DNA of 64,000 nt, taken from Plasmopara viticola. Lineage: Eukaryota > Oomycota > Peronosporomycetes > Peronosporales > Peronosporaceae. Positions 1-11,320 of the stretch are shown here, piece by piece. The stretch is from NCBI GenBank assembly GCA_001695595.3, contig MBPM02000118.1, positions 110,178 to 174,177 of the forward strand, given 5' to 3'. Positions within the stretch are counted from its first letter, which is position 1. Every line of letters begins with the position of its first letter. The position numbers and the translations under genes are program-made. The notes under the pieces are model-generated. The model saw only the letters and a program-made list of their open reading frames with translations. It was not told the DNA's origin and made no database searches.

Positions 1-3000
1 TAAAAGACGCGTACACTCTACAATTTGAATGTCACCGTAAGAAGCGGATTCAGGATATGTTCCTCATATGTCGGACGATGTAGCAACAGATCTAGAATGT
101 CGTAAGTTTTGTAGATTCAGCACAAGTGCTTCTACTACGTCAACAAACGTTACGCAAGATCGCACAGGGCCGGATGTGCGAAGCACAAGAGCACATAAAG
201 CACTATTCGAAGTCTTAATGACAAGAATAGACTTGTTCAAGACTTCCAAAATGGCGATATGGTGTTTTTTGGACGGCAAGAAATTGGATGTCCGGCACAA
301 AGGTTTTGCTCTGTCGAAGAAACTCGTGCCAATATAGAGTAGATTATTCCTCATCGTGAAGAAAGTTTTGCGAGATTTGAGTACTTATTTTGGATCGTTC
401 TTTCAGGTGCGATTGTGATGTGTTTTTCCAAGGAATGCTCTCGAGTTCTCAGAGACAACGTCCTTGCGCCTAAATTTTCAATCGGCACTCGTTTTCGACA
501 ATCGCAAGTGAAAGAGGATATACAAGTATTTTCTTCAACTTTTCAGCTCAGTAAATAGAATAGATCGATCTTTATTCGCTATTATATAAAAAAGCCGATG
601 AGTGGATTTTGGTGTATGCGATCGTTTGCTCGACATCATCGAGAGCGAAGACTTAATCGAAGATGAGTAAATCAATCATTGCAGACAAGAAAGCCACTGT
701 ATCTTAGCCTAATTCTTAATGTTCTCAACACACACGCGCCTTTAAACCGCGGACACATGTGATCGCCAAAACCTCTGTGCAAAACTGTTCTATGAATTTA
801 CAACCTCAGGACCCAAAACTAGTACTCTTTTGGTGGACCAAATCTAGATAAACATCGAGCTCTTTATTACAAAGTTGGCTGATTGGATGTGAAATTATAC
901 TTTTCCACACCACCATCTACCTTCAACAATATTGAGACAGTGTAAAGCTCATTACTAATGGCAGCATGCGAGGCGGCACACAGATTTGAAAAGACAGTGG
1001 CTAACTTTAAGTGCGCATACTGACCGAAGTATGGAGATAAAGGTCAATGATGGTTGAGAAAAAAGAGAAGGAAATGAACTGTAACGCCAAGTTTGTTGCG
1101 CATTAAGAAATTATTATGACAATCAGACCACACCCGTGTGCTAAGGCCAGTAGGATACCGTAACGCTGCGTCGGTGTGAATTCGGTCCAACTAGTCAATA
1201 GCGTGTGGTCATCATCTTCAGTGGTAATTCAAGGAGCACTCCGCTATTAACCTTTCGTTACTAACCAACGAGCCCGATCCAGTAACGTCCTTTCGAAGCA
1301 GCTGCTATATCTACGACGCGACCTCTCGACTGACCAAGAAAACACATTTTTTATCCTAAGGTACTTTTGAGAGGGCATATCGAAGCACTGACTAGTTTAA
1401 AGGCTTCGCGCGGTCTCTCGTCACTTGTTGAGAGTATATGTACTGGCTACCTCAGTATTCCCGGCTCATCATATTTGCAACTCACATGCAGGAGACAGAC
1501 CTTTCTCTCGGCTTCGTTATTTTCAACGACGTTTTTTTATAAGTGATGTCGAAGTGTATGAACGATTGGCGTTGGATAAAATATATCGTTACAACTTTCT
1601 ACGTTGTTGGAAGTGAATACGCGAATGCGATGGACACATTAGTTAGTTGCATTGTTTATTAAGGGAGTCGTTGCTTGGTCCTGTGCATGCTTAGGAAAAG
1701 AGATCGTGCTGTTTTGAGACCGTGAGACGTTGGAGCTCTTCAAAAGCAAACTTCAGCAAGAAAATCCATTTGCGAAGTGAATTAAACGCCCACCGCTACT
1801 TTTTACCGGGCCACCACCCCTCATATGTTAGCTTTATTGATTGAATTTGAAGGCCTATGATTGGCCAGATTGAAATAAATTCAACGTATTACCCAACTAT
1901 TATAATATTTCGTTGCAGTTACCAACCATGACGCAACGTGCCCTCACAAGCGTATCAAAGCCAGCCTCAGCACTGTCTGCCCTAACAATAGTGCACTATA
2001 CAGCTAACACCTGGAAATTTTGCTAATCGATACGTCCCTAATTGGTTCAAGTGTTACAATTTTGTGTTGTTTTCTTGGAAAGTTAGTGCTGTATCGGTCG
2101 ACCACCATTGCTTAGGAACGAAAAGTGCACCCACATCATACGTCATGGCAAGCGATTTTTTGCCATGCACAAGAGGCTTTTACTTAGAAGTCCTTAGCTG
2201 CTTGTACTTATAAAGATGGATTGTTCTCATCAAGCTAGAGTAATGCGCATTGAAGCGATTTCTAGTAGCGTATTTTTCCAATTCGCAGCCTTTCTTTAAA
2301 GTCTAGACATGGCTTGGATTAACCCAGCAAATTCAAGTCCGGCTCCTGGTGCTGAAATACTAATCTTATTGCTTCTTTTTACATGTAACAACTCGATTTT
2401 TCTCCTGGATTTTGCGCGCTCTTTTAACTGCGTAAATGGGATTGACGTCCATAGCTGATTTTTTGGAAGGCATGGGGTTAGACCAGACACTAAAAACGCG
2501 AAAGCCGTCACGGCTTCACCTATCAGAAAGATTCAGGGGAACGGATTGGTGAACTATTTACTCAAGCAAAGTTCTGGCGATAAAAGCTCTCAGAGCCTTT
2601 TACTTAATCCTAAAAAGAACATTGTGGTACTGAAATTATCAGCACGAGAACGGTATGGATACCACTCAAGCGGACACCCGTCTTGCGCTAGCTGGAAGAT
2701 CTTAATTTTTTTAACCCCGGATGCGCCGCTTGTAACTATCGTACAACTCCAGATTTATGCGAGCAATTCTAAGCAGGTCAACTTGTTCCGATCAAGGCAG
2801 CTTTAGGTGGCCAAGTAAATCATGACAAGAAACCGCTTGCCTTAAAGCACGCACCAAACAATATTAAAGGCTTCTATTGCGTATAATGCCGTTTGTGGCC
2901 ATGCATCCCCATAACGAAAAAGCCATATCTTCTGTGCACTTTACTAAACAACGGACGTGTCACTCAGCAACAAGTTCATGTCCACGTTGTACAGTTCACA

Positions 3001-5712
3001 AACATTGGTGATTTATACTAATGTGTAACCTTGATGTACCTTAAGACATTTTATAAGAGTATATAGCGGTGCCACAATGGCTGTCATATGACCCGGTAAG
3101 AAGGCTTACTGGTTGTTACTTTACACATTTTCCATTCATACGAACTTTGATGCTACGCACATTCAACTGATAAATGCAATCTAAATAGTCGTACGGCTTT
3201 TGTTGATATGATAAAAGAATTTCAGATACCAGTTCCAGCCTTGCTGTATGCGAAAAAGTCTTTTAGCATCATTCGTGGTGCTTTAGACTGTGATATCGAT
3301 AGCGCGCTACTTAAACTAGACCAAGACGATTGTGAGCAAATCATCCTGTTTCTCCCAGGCTGCCTGGGATTGTCGAACATATGCGTCTCAGAACGACAAA
3401 GAACTGCTTGCTGTAAAGCACGTGCTGATGAAGCTCTGAGTACATTTTTGGGCTATAAACCTTATTTAGACCATACACAATTGTGAACGGCGATAAACAA
3501 ACCCACGTATTGCAAATATAGCAAGTTAATTTATATCCTTTGCGAAGTGTAATTTCTACGCTCAAGTAAAATCATTTAAACTTAATGTGCATGCTGATGT
3601 GCACCAAATTGTAAACTTTCCCAAACTTGCAGGGAAGAAAGCTTTATTGACGAGTGGATGCGCTCAGGCTTGCAAAAAAAATCAACATAGAGCCCTTCGA
3701 GTTTTTCTTACTTGCAAGAGTGAAAATTTAAAGTCGAGCTATCAATTTCAACGGCAATCGTATTTGCAGCACTATGAGTGGGTAGACTATCTGCTTCAGT
3801 CAAGAACAGGTCCAATAGATTCAGCCTATGTCGCTGCTCCAGATAATAGACATTGAATGTAAGATATACTTCTTGGCATTACGGTACTTATGCGGTCATT
3901 GAGGCCGAGAAAATACGCTTTAACGAAAATGATAAGCCAAGTGTTAGAGGAGCTGTGGAGTTGAAAAATGATATTCACATACCAGCTCTTTTGTAGAGCC
4001 TGTCAGTATTTGTATGCAGCTGGAATCCATAAGTCTCGATTTTTTTGCATTCCAGACGATAATAATGACACGGGTATAGCGGTGTTTGTGTGCCACCTGT
4101 GTATTTGGTACCTGTTCTGGATAGTGTGAATGGGGACAAAACGGCAAGGCTGTTCAAAAAAGACGATAGTTCATTACAGTGTCCTTCCTAATTATATAAG
4201 GTAGGGACCCGCTACATTATGGCAAACGCTGTTCTAGCAATTGCGCAGCCGCTTGTTGATGTAAACAGCAGTTCGTCTACACACGAATGGTCAGAAAAAA
4301 GAATCATCCGGGTGCTTAAAATCGCAGAGTGCAATGTGTGCGCTAAGGGGCTGCATTCGCAAGCCAGAACACTATTCGTGGTTGGACTACCTTCAACAAT
4401 AAAATTTATATACCTACAAGTTTAGGTTCCTTTCACATGAATAAACAAAGGCATATTAGAATTTATCTAGCAGTTACGTTTGTGAACATGGCCGGTTTCC
4501 CATTAAAGACCATTTCAATTACGGGAATTGTTTTTATGAGTTCGCATAAGCAATCTAAATGTAACCAGCAGGGCAAGTGGTACGATTGCATCCTTTTCAG
4601 ATAAACAAAGAATATTCTAAGAAATATGGAAGGTAAATACGATATCTTCCCGGACACCTCCTGTCGTTAGAATTCTATTACAAAGGACCCGAAAGCAGCG
4701 ATTCTCCACTATGGAGCTACTATTCCAGTAATTGCAGTAGTCAATGTATAAGTACATTGCTCAACATTTGGCTAAACCCAGGATCGATAGCTGAAATTAA
4801 TATCAACAAAAGGCGTAGTGGATAAAAGCGCAAACGACATCAAATGGTTTCACCTCGTCCCGCAAGTTAAGTTGAAGGCGTTATCTGATGCTGTAAAAGA
4901 ATACCGACGTTTGGTATCTTATAGAGCTCAATGTTTTTTTTAATTCAGACAAGGGCTTTGCGAGGTCCCCATTGCCAGCATTGTGTGTGAAGACAGCTTT
5001 GAGACGGCCTTCACATGTCCAGGCCAAAAACTCTGCCTTAGACGATTTACTTCATAGTGTCAATGGACGAGCACATTATCAAATAATGTCCATGCAATCC
5101 CTGAAGTATTCGTAAAAGGTTTTGTATGAGTAAACGGCAAATTATTGCTGGGGTGTTGATACCCATTGCACCATAACATGCCTCTGGCCGCCCATAAGGG
5201 TCCCCGTTCGGTTTATTTGTATCAGGAGTCATCTGTTTATTTAATTGCACTATACAACGTACATTTTGCTAATTAAAACGTTTAGACTTGGGTCAAGTTT
5301 CGCGAAACGTCCTTGAATATGTGTGGTTTGAAAAGATTATAAGAGGGCGGGCGAAACCAGTAAGCATGAGAAAAGGCCACTCGAAGCGAAGCCTTCGGGA
5401 ATCCTGAGTCTTACCGGGTCTTGATGACCAAATAACAAACACAATTTAATTAAGCCTTAAGTATTAAGTAGGCTACAAGATGAGTGTCAGAGTGCGAACC
5501 GAACGATGAAAGCTAAAGACAGCACCAGCAACGTCCTTAAATGCTTCTTTATAAAGTGTGCAAGATTTTTCCTTGTTTAAGTCTAATTTCAATCGTCCCT
5601 TTCGTTAATCCGTTCAATGCTCACAAGCTTTATTATGCATTTGCCTGCTCAAGACTGATTCAACTCTTTAAGATAGATGGGATCTAAGACTTTGCTTAAT
5701 GCGTCAAAGATA
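1..5712. other. gene-poor stretch, no supportable gene
   Basis: No reading frame here exceeds about 100 residues, and I recognise no conserved motif in any of them. Short frames such as 3208-3486 and 3587-3856 on the plus strand look partly protein-like but end quickly and have no identifiable family; they could be fragments of decayed genes or chance. The one item I single out is a possible very degenerate tRNA-Glu relic near 2291-2355, listed separately. Confidence 0.6.
2291..2355 (+). pseudogene. possible very degenerate tRNA-Glu relic
   Basis: The stretch keeps AGTCTAG (D-arm side), an ACCCAGCA block (3' anticodon stem of the array tRNA) and a TTCAAGTCC B-box-like element in the right order, with gaps between them. 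The acceptor stem is not recognisable. It is isolated and on the plus strand, unlike the fossil array at 13.4-19.3 kb. Chance resemblance is a real alternative. Confidence 0.25.
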
Positions 5713-5893
5713 TAACGCGAGGACTGCGCTAATGTAGCTCACGTGCAGTGGCCGTTGACCCAGACCGGGACGTACGCACTAGGGACTTGGTGTAGAATCA
5801 ATTCGAATGACAATGACCGAACGAGCTTGACAACATTTAGGGCTATCTAAATTCAGTCAGTCTAACATCATTTAATCAGCCAGGGCTGAGCAA

Positions 5894-8800
5894 CTAGCTA
5901 AGATTCGCGTATTTACCCTTCTTGCATGCTTTACTCTTCTTGCGATCGCTATCTTCCTCGACCGAGCGCTTATTATGCCTCTGTTCTTTCTTCACATTTT
6001 TCAATCCTTTTGAATAATTCCTGACCTTATTCTGCTTTTGGCTTTTCACCTGAACAACAGCGCCACCATTTCCAATCTGAGCAAGCGCTTCGTCCCAATC
6101 AGCGTCATCGCCACGTACGGCATACTTCATCAGATGAAGGCCATCCAACAGCTTCAGCTGTTCCTTGGCCTTTTCTGTTCGATCAATCTCGCACATCTCC
6201 TCATCGAGCGATGTATCCGTAGGGATCATGGCTTGCGATTGCGCTGTCATCTGCGCGATCTTGTTGTCTACAGCTTCTTCCTTAAGCTGCTTTTCCATCA
6301 GCTGCTCAACCTGTCCAAGAAATTTTCGTACAGCCTTGTTGAATAGAGCCAAAAGCTGGTTGGACGGCACATTGAGTTCCTGCTGAATCACGTCCACCGA
6401 CTGATGCTGCAGTCCGAGACTTACCAAGATCGCTCGTTGCAGGTACGACAGCGACATCTGCGGCAGACGCTGGAGGAAATACAGGCGTGCCAGTGCCGGT
6501 ATCAGGTCTACAATCATGTGGTAGTCCACCATATTCTTCGCGTAAGACTTGAGACGTTTGGCATCGTACGGAGTCAAGACCATTGCCAATTCCGCGGGGC
6601 TGATCTCTCCAGTTGCACTACGAAGCAACACAATTTGCTGTCCTTTCTCTGTAGAAGCGGAGTTTGAACCAGGAGACGCGTCACTTAGTAAACTGAGTGC
6701 AAGCGCACACGGGAATTTGGAAAAATCGTAGCTGAGCAGTGATGTAAAACGGCGACGAGAATCAGCCACAAACTCATCAAGCCATCCATCGGTGGGGGCA
6801 GCTGGCAGGTCGTCACAATACAACGAGCGAAGCATAATTGTTGTGTGCTCACCTGTCAGGTCGTTAGCGGTCTGTCGGATGTACACTGAACGCAACTTGG
6901 CGCGAGACCAAAAGTTGTGTAGGGGCAATGATAGGCCAAACGATGTACCAAACCAGTGCAAACGCTCGCAAGGACGCTCTTCCAGCGGCAGCAAGAGGGG
7001 TGGTAGCGTCTTCCGTGGCTTAATCTTCTCCTTGCGAAGCTTTTGCCTTTTTGCTTCTTCATCGTCATCACCGTCATCGCTGCCGTCATTCCGTTCTTTC
7101 CTATCATTCTTCTGCTCGGACTCTGCATCGACTGCATCATTTGTGATCTCACCCTGGTAATACTGTGTTAGCAACTCAATAGCGCGAGAGCCATAGCCCA
7201 TGCCAGTGACGTCTGGATGGGTTGCAATGCGTACAACACGAGCTCCTGAGAGAGCAGCAAACTCTGAGTCCTGGAACTGCTGTGCAACTGTCCAAGAAAT
7301 AAGGTCGCCCGAAGCCCGCTGGCCACGTGCAAGCTGAGCCTTCACAGATGCTTTGGAAATCTCACCCTCTAGTGCCACTTGCACAACGCAAAGAACGTCG
7401 GGGAGCTGGCCAGCATTCCCTTGTGCTTCAGCACCAGGGCCAAGCAGAGCAAATACGTGATGCGCTGGGGCGTCAGATAGCAATTGCAAGTCATTCGGCT
7501 GGTTCTTGTAGTGCGATGACACATACAGAGCCATAATACGCTGCAGGAAGCTTTCGGATAGCTTATGGTATGAAAAGAGAGAGTCACGGTTCACATAGTA
7601 CAACTCGCAATCACGCGGGTGAGGCGTGCCAGCAACAAGGCGGTGCGATGCATTCGTCGCGTCTAGACACAACAAAGCATTCAGCCAGCGCTCAACAGGG
7701 TCATTACATGCGTAACGAATTGGGGTCTCCAAAGTAACTTCACGGAAAACGCGCGCCGACGATGAAGCATTGCCAGCAGCAGCATGAGCGGCGGCACTGC
7801 TAGCGGCCTGCCAGCGCTCCTCGTGCAGTTTCTGTTCACCCTTTCGACGCTTTTGATTGCCGTGAATGTTCGCCGCAGCGCACGCCGCAGCCTCTCCTGC
7901 ACTACCCTGTTGTTCGCGAAGTTTTTGCAGCAGTTTAAGCGACAGCGAGCGTCCGGTGCCCTCGTAACCATTTATAGTCGATGACATGAAGACAAGATAG
8001 GGGCCGAGCAGCTTCTTGACGACGGGGAGTGGAATCGCAGCAGCTTCATCAATAGCTACAAGCTCTGCCTGAGCCAACTTCTCGTAATTCGTAGGCTGAA
8101 TGTACTGAATCGTTTGACGGTGCTCGCGAAAGATGTTGACACGAACCACAGCGTGGTTAAAGTCTGGGTTGGTACTTTGCACAATTTCGTAGTCTAGGTG
8201 TTCCTTGTACTTGAGCGCGTCGAACCCTTTAAACACAAAGTCAAATACGGTCTTGAGGTTTTCAGGAGTTGGAGCAGTCACGAAAATGTTGCTGTATCCG
8301 TAAGCTACGGCACCTGCTAACGCCATACCGAGAGCTGCCGACTTTCCACGTCCACGTGCTGCAGTCAATGCCACCGTGGAGCGTAGTGTTTTCTCTGACA
8401 CTGCCTCCAAAAATGTAAGAATGGCCTTAGCCTGATCTAAAGTTCGCGCCTGCCCGACAAGAGAACCAATCGGCTGGGTCTCGCGCAAAGAAATTTGCAG
8501 ATTTCGTAGCTCTAGCTCATTTTCAGTGAGTTCTGTGGACGAGTCGCGCGGCGGGAGTTGCTCGATTTTCCTCGTATGCTTAGAGATGGGCAAGACATTG
8601 AGCTCGTCATCGAGCACGACACAGCGCTCACATGATGCCAGTGACAAGATAAAGCGCTCGTTAAAGCGTGCTACTATGTCCTGGTGCGACTCGGTACGAA
8701 AACGCGAATGCACATCCATGCTCATCGTGTACAGCTGCTTAAGGCTAGCCATCGTGCGCAGCAGCAACACGACAACACCTCCGCCTTCGACTGTCTCAAT

Positions 8801-9211
8801 AGTGCGAGCCATAATGTTAGGTGTGACTGCCTCAAAGTCCTGTAGCACGCACATGCCGTAGGTGCTGCCTAATACCTTGTGAGTCTCCTTGTAATAACAC
8901 CAGCGAATATCGGTCGAAGCGATGAAAAGCTCAAATGGGTCGTCCTTACTAGGATCGCATAAGCCACGCTGGTGCTGCTTCTTGATTTGACGCATGCGCT
9001 TCTGACGGTGCGTAGAGAAGCCCAATTCTTTTTTGTAGCACCACAGCACGCGCGGGCGTGCCTTGACGGCTGTCTTGGATATAATGTAATGCAGATTCAT
9101 AACCTGATCTTTGCCATGGTCGCCCACGAGCACTACAAACGAGCGAAAGTTCTCTTGGATGCAATTTTCCAGTAGCGTTCGTACGCGCGCGTCGACTTTC
9201 TTCTTGACCAT
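5894..9211 (-). CDS. NAT10: RNA cytidine acetyltransferase (NAT10/Kre33 family), intact
   Basis: An uninterrupted 1105-residue frame, close to the roughly 1000-1050 residues usual for the family. It reads as the tRNA-modifying/rRNA N4-acetylcytidine synthase: an N-terminal DUF1726-like region (about 1-220), an ATPase module with Walker A GRGKS at 287-291 and a Walker B-like VAIDEAAAIP at 385-394, a GNAT acetyl-CoA site around RIATHPDV..MGYGSRA (661-677), and a C-terminal tRNA-binding-like region (about 740-990). An acidic low-complexity insert lies at 695-722 and a Lys/Arg-rich tail at 1052-1103, fitting nucleolar localisation. In the family it uses acetyl-CoA and ATP to make ac4C in 18S rRNA and in tRNA-Ser/Leu. 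The start is the ATG followed by VKKKVDARVRTLLE, the conserved family N-terminus. No intron is needed. Its decayed duplicate lies at 20404-22943. Confidence 0.97.
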   Translation of the reverse strand: MVKKKVDARVRTLLENCIQENFRSFVVLVGDHGKDQVMNLHYIISKTAVKARPRVLWCYKKELGFSTHRQKRMRQIKKQHQRGLCDPSKDDPFELFIASTDIRWCYYKETHKVLGSTYGMCVLQDFEAVTPNIMARTIETVEGGGVVVLLLRTMASLKQLYTMSMDVHSRFRTESHQDIVARFNERFILSLASCERCVVLDDELNVLPISKHTRKIEQLPPRDSSTELTENELELRNLQISLRETQPIGSLVGQARTLDQAKAILTFLEAVSEKTLRSTVALTAARGRGKSAALGMALAGAVAYGYSNIFVTAPTPENLKTVFDFVFKGFDALKYKEHLDYEIVQSTNPDFNHAVVRVNIFREHRQTIQYIQPTNYEKLAQAELVAIDEAAAIPLPVVKKLLGPYLVFMSSTINGYEGTGRSLSLKLLQKLREQQGSAGEAAACAAANIHGNQKRRKGEQKLHEERWQAASSAAAHAAAGNASSSARVFREVTLETPIRYACNDPVERWLNALLCLDATNASHRLVAGTPHPRDCELYYVNRDSLFSYHKLSESFLQRIMALYVSSHYKNQPNDLQLLSDAPAHHVFALLGPGAEAQGNAGQLPDVLCVVQVALEGEISKASVKAQLARGQRASGDLISWTVAQQFQDSEFAALSGARVVRIATHPDVTGMGYGSRAIELLTQYYQGEITNDAVDAESEQKNDRKERNDGSDDGDDDEEAKRQKLRKEKIKPRKTLPPLLLPLEERPCERLHWFGTSFGLSLPLHNFWSRAKLRSVYIRQTANDLTGEHTTIMLRSLYCDDLPAAPTDGWLDEFVADSRRRFTSLLSYDFSKFPCALALSLLSDASPGSNSASTEKGQQIVLLRSATGEISPAELAMVLTPYDAKRLKSYAKNMVDYHMIVDLIPALARLYFLQRLPQMSLSYLQRAILVSLGLQHQSVDVIQQELNVPSNQLLALFNKAVRKFLGQVEQLMEKQLKEEAVDNKIAQMTAQSQAMIPTDTSLDEEMCEIDRTEKAKEQLKLLDGLHLMKYAVRGDDADWDEALAQIGNGGAVVQVKSQKQNKVRNYSKGLKNVKKEQRHNKRSVEEDSDRKKSKACKKGKYANLS

Positions 9212-9334
9212 GTTTGAGTTGTGAATTCAAAAAGCATTGGCTGGTGGCAACTTACTGCAGCACCATATGGTGTAGCTAAGTGGTACAAATTACAATCAAA
9301 GCGGTATATTGGCTAAAAACTTTAAGCTCCGTTT
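9212..9334. promoter_or_regulatory. short gap upstream of NAT10, likely promoter region
   Basis: The gap between the NAT10 start and the end of the CNNM remnant is only about 120 bp and is also present in copy B (about 22944-23078). Both genes lie on the minus strand head to tail, so the NAT10 promoter must lie here or inside the CNNM 3' end. I see no clear TATA or initiator element. Confidence 0.4.
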
Positions 9335-10600
9335 TGCCGATCCCTAAAGCAAACGCGTCTTCAGAAAGGTCGTCAACCTGACAAGTCTTTGAAACCTAGA
9401 CGCCCACCCACTTAGTATTGGCGCAGCAGTGATTGTTTTGATTCACGATCGCGACTGTTGGAAAAGTCTTTTTCGTCCAGGATCTCGGCTCCTCCAAAAC
9501 GTTCTCTAAACTTTACTTTAACATCGATTGTAAATTCGTAGATATTAAACAACAGAAGGTTTGAAACAATGACGAGAGCTTTATTCCCATCACATCGGTT
9601 ATCTAAGGTTGTTCACCAGACAAGGTGCGCACTTCAAAATTAAAAGTTCGCATACGTGCGCTTCGGGGTCTAAAAAATGCGTTGTTCGCACAAAAATTTG
9701 ATATGAGCTTGACAGAAGAGTACTTTTACAAAGTTGTACAAACCAAGGTTAGTCTCAGCGCAACACTAGAGGTATGCGCCGCTAACGAACCTTTATTTCG
9801 CCAGAAATGAGGTCCTTGACATGTGACAATATTGTCGACAGACGCATTGCGCCATAAACGAGCTTGCGGTAAAACCCGCTTGATGATAAACTGAGATTGA
9901 GGTTTTTAGTGTAAGACGGCAAACCTTGGCGTCGTGGACATATAATTAACAATTATGATACTCTGCGCTGTCGTGTTTTCAGATGTCATAGCGCCACAAA
10001 AAACTACTCTTATCCTTAATAATCATCTGCTCAGTTATGTAAATGTCGATTATCTCTGCTAGCTGCACAGCAGAGTTGTTCGTATGTACTTATTGAGGTA
10101 CGCGCATTTGAGAGCAAGAACAGCACGTACCTGTTTTTCGCCAGCACTATACCGATGTCTAATATCTTGATTTGCATCCAGCACTAACTCAAGGGCTTCG
10201 CAAAAGTGTAAAATAGCTTAATACCATTCATATATTCTATATAAAAAAAGCAAATATCACGAGGCGGTTGGTTTCGAAGGGCCTCCGGGATGATTTCTCT
10301 GATCATCAAGACAACTGGTTGTCGATGCAATATATTCGAGCAATTCTACATCAATATCCTCACCCGCGGTCACGACAATATCTTAGCCAATGGCACAAGG
10401 CCGAGTCCCAAGCCGGCAAACAGGGTGACACTGTCAGCAGCAACATCAGAACATTTCCCTGCAGCACGATGTCCTCGTTACTAAGTCTTGCATTCTTTTT
10501 ACTACCTTTTGGCACTCCGGCATTGCTTTAATTGCGTCGCTGCAAACAAGGCGAAGCCACGAGTCTGCCACCGAGTAGTCCGGCATTCAAACCTTGTCAT
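9335..10600 (-). pseudogene. CNNM/Mam3-type CBS-domain membrane protein, decayed copy A
   Basis: The minus strand aligns to the CNNM gene at 23079-24707 from its ATG (CAT at 10598-10600) to about its stop. It is broken in several ways. A deletion of roughly 200 bp joins sequence matching 24250 directly to sequence matching 24460, removing the end of exon 1, its splice donor and most of intron 1. Frameshifts and stops run through the CBS-domain exons. The exon 5 region lacks about 10 bp present in copy B. The longest leftover frames are under 90 residues. It was presumably released from selection because copy B carries a functional gene. Confidence 0.85.
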
Positions 10601-11320
10601 GTTATAATTTCGAAGCGGAAGCGCAAGTTTCTTTAAAATAGATGCAAATGCGCTAAATTCTTTGTGACGAGATAATTGCACTTGATAAGATCGCGTAGCT
10701 GCATAGGGTTTAGGTGAAGATATTCAGTAGTGCCATCTACTTACAAGTTGCAACAATGAGCACTTGGACGTGCTGCAAGATGCTGACGGTGTTTGAAAAG
10801 ACGGTGCTGTTTTTTTTGTTAGATCTCTGGACAAGATTCGGGAGGACGAGTACCCCGGTCAAGGGGTTGGTGTCTCCGGCTGTAATGCTTATTGATGATG
10901 GAGCTGCGACACGTAGTCACGATTTGTACTAGCTCTTATTACGACAGCTGCACAGCAACTACTTCTATTTGTACAATTGACTTGACCATCTTCAAAATTT
11001 AGGTCGCCGCAGATCTTGTGTAGCTATGGACTACTTAAACTAAGCCGAGATTCGGACGAGAGTTTTGAATAACACGGCGTTCTTGTTACTCGACGAAGGT
11101 AGTGGCACTTTGCACACCGCTTGTTTAGGGCCACCGCAACGGCGCACGCGGCGAACCACATACCCAACTCTATAATCTACCCGCCCGACTTTATTACCAT
11201 CGCACCGGCTTCGTTCGATCAATCATCATTCTTGTGTTGGCAACAAGGGCAGTGAAGTTGTTTGTATGCAGCAATCATCAATTTACGGCGACGCTCCGCA
11301 GTCATCGAATATCACGTGCG

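Larger units (their letters stand above)
5713..11320. repeat. segmental duplication, copy A (NAT10 + CNNM remnant)
   Basis: This segment and 20269-25340 align in the same orientation through the NAT10 3' flank, NAT10, the intergenic gap, the CNNM gene and several hundred bases upstream of CNNM. The left edge of similarity is near the shared TAACGCGAGG, and the right edge lies just after shared blocks such as TCGCCGCAGATCT and GACGCTCC. Outside these limits I see no similarity to the left. Boundaries are by eye and may shift by tens of bases. Confidence 0.85.

Noticed and set aside
3208..3486. Plus-strand 92-residue frame as a hypothetical gene
   Set aside because: It has no recognisable motif, no splice-compatible neighbour and a short length in an AT-rich stretch, so it was left as background.
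6038..9175. Plus- and minus-strand frames of 60-122 residues inside NAT10
   Set aside because: They are alternative-frame readings of the 1105-residue gene and show no family similarity of their own.
10268..10531. Plus-strand 87-residue frame as a gene
   Set aside because: It lies antisense over the decayed CNNM exon 1 of copy A and across its deletion junction.
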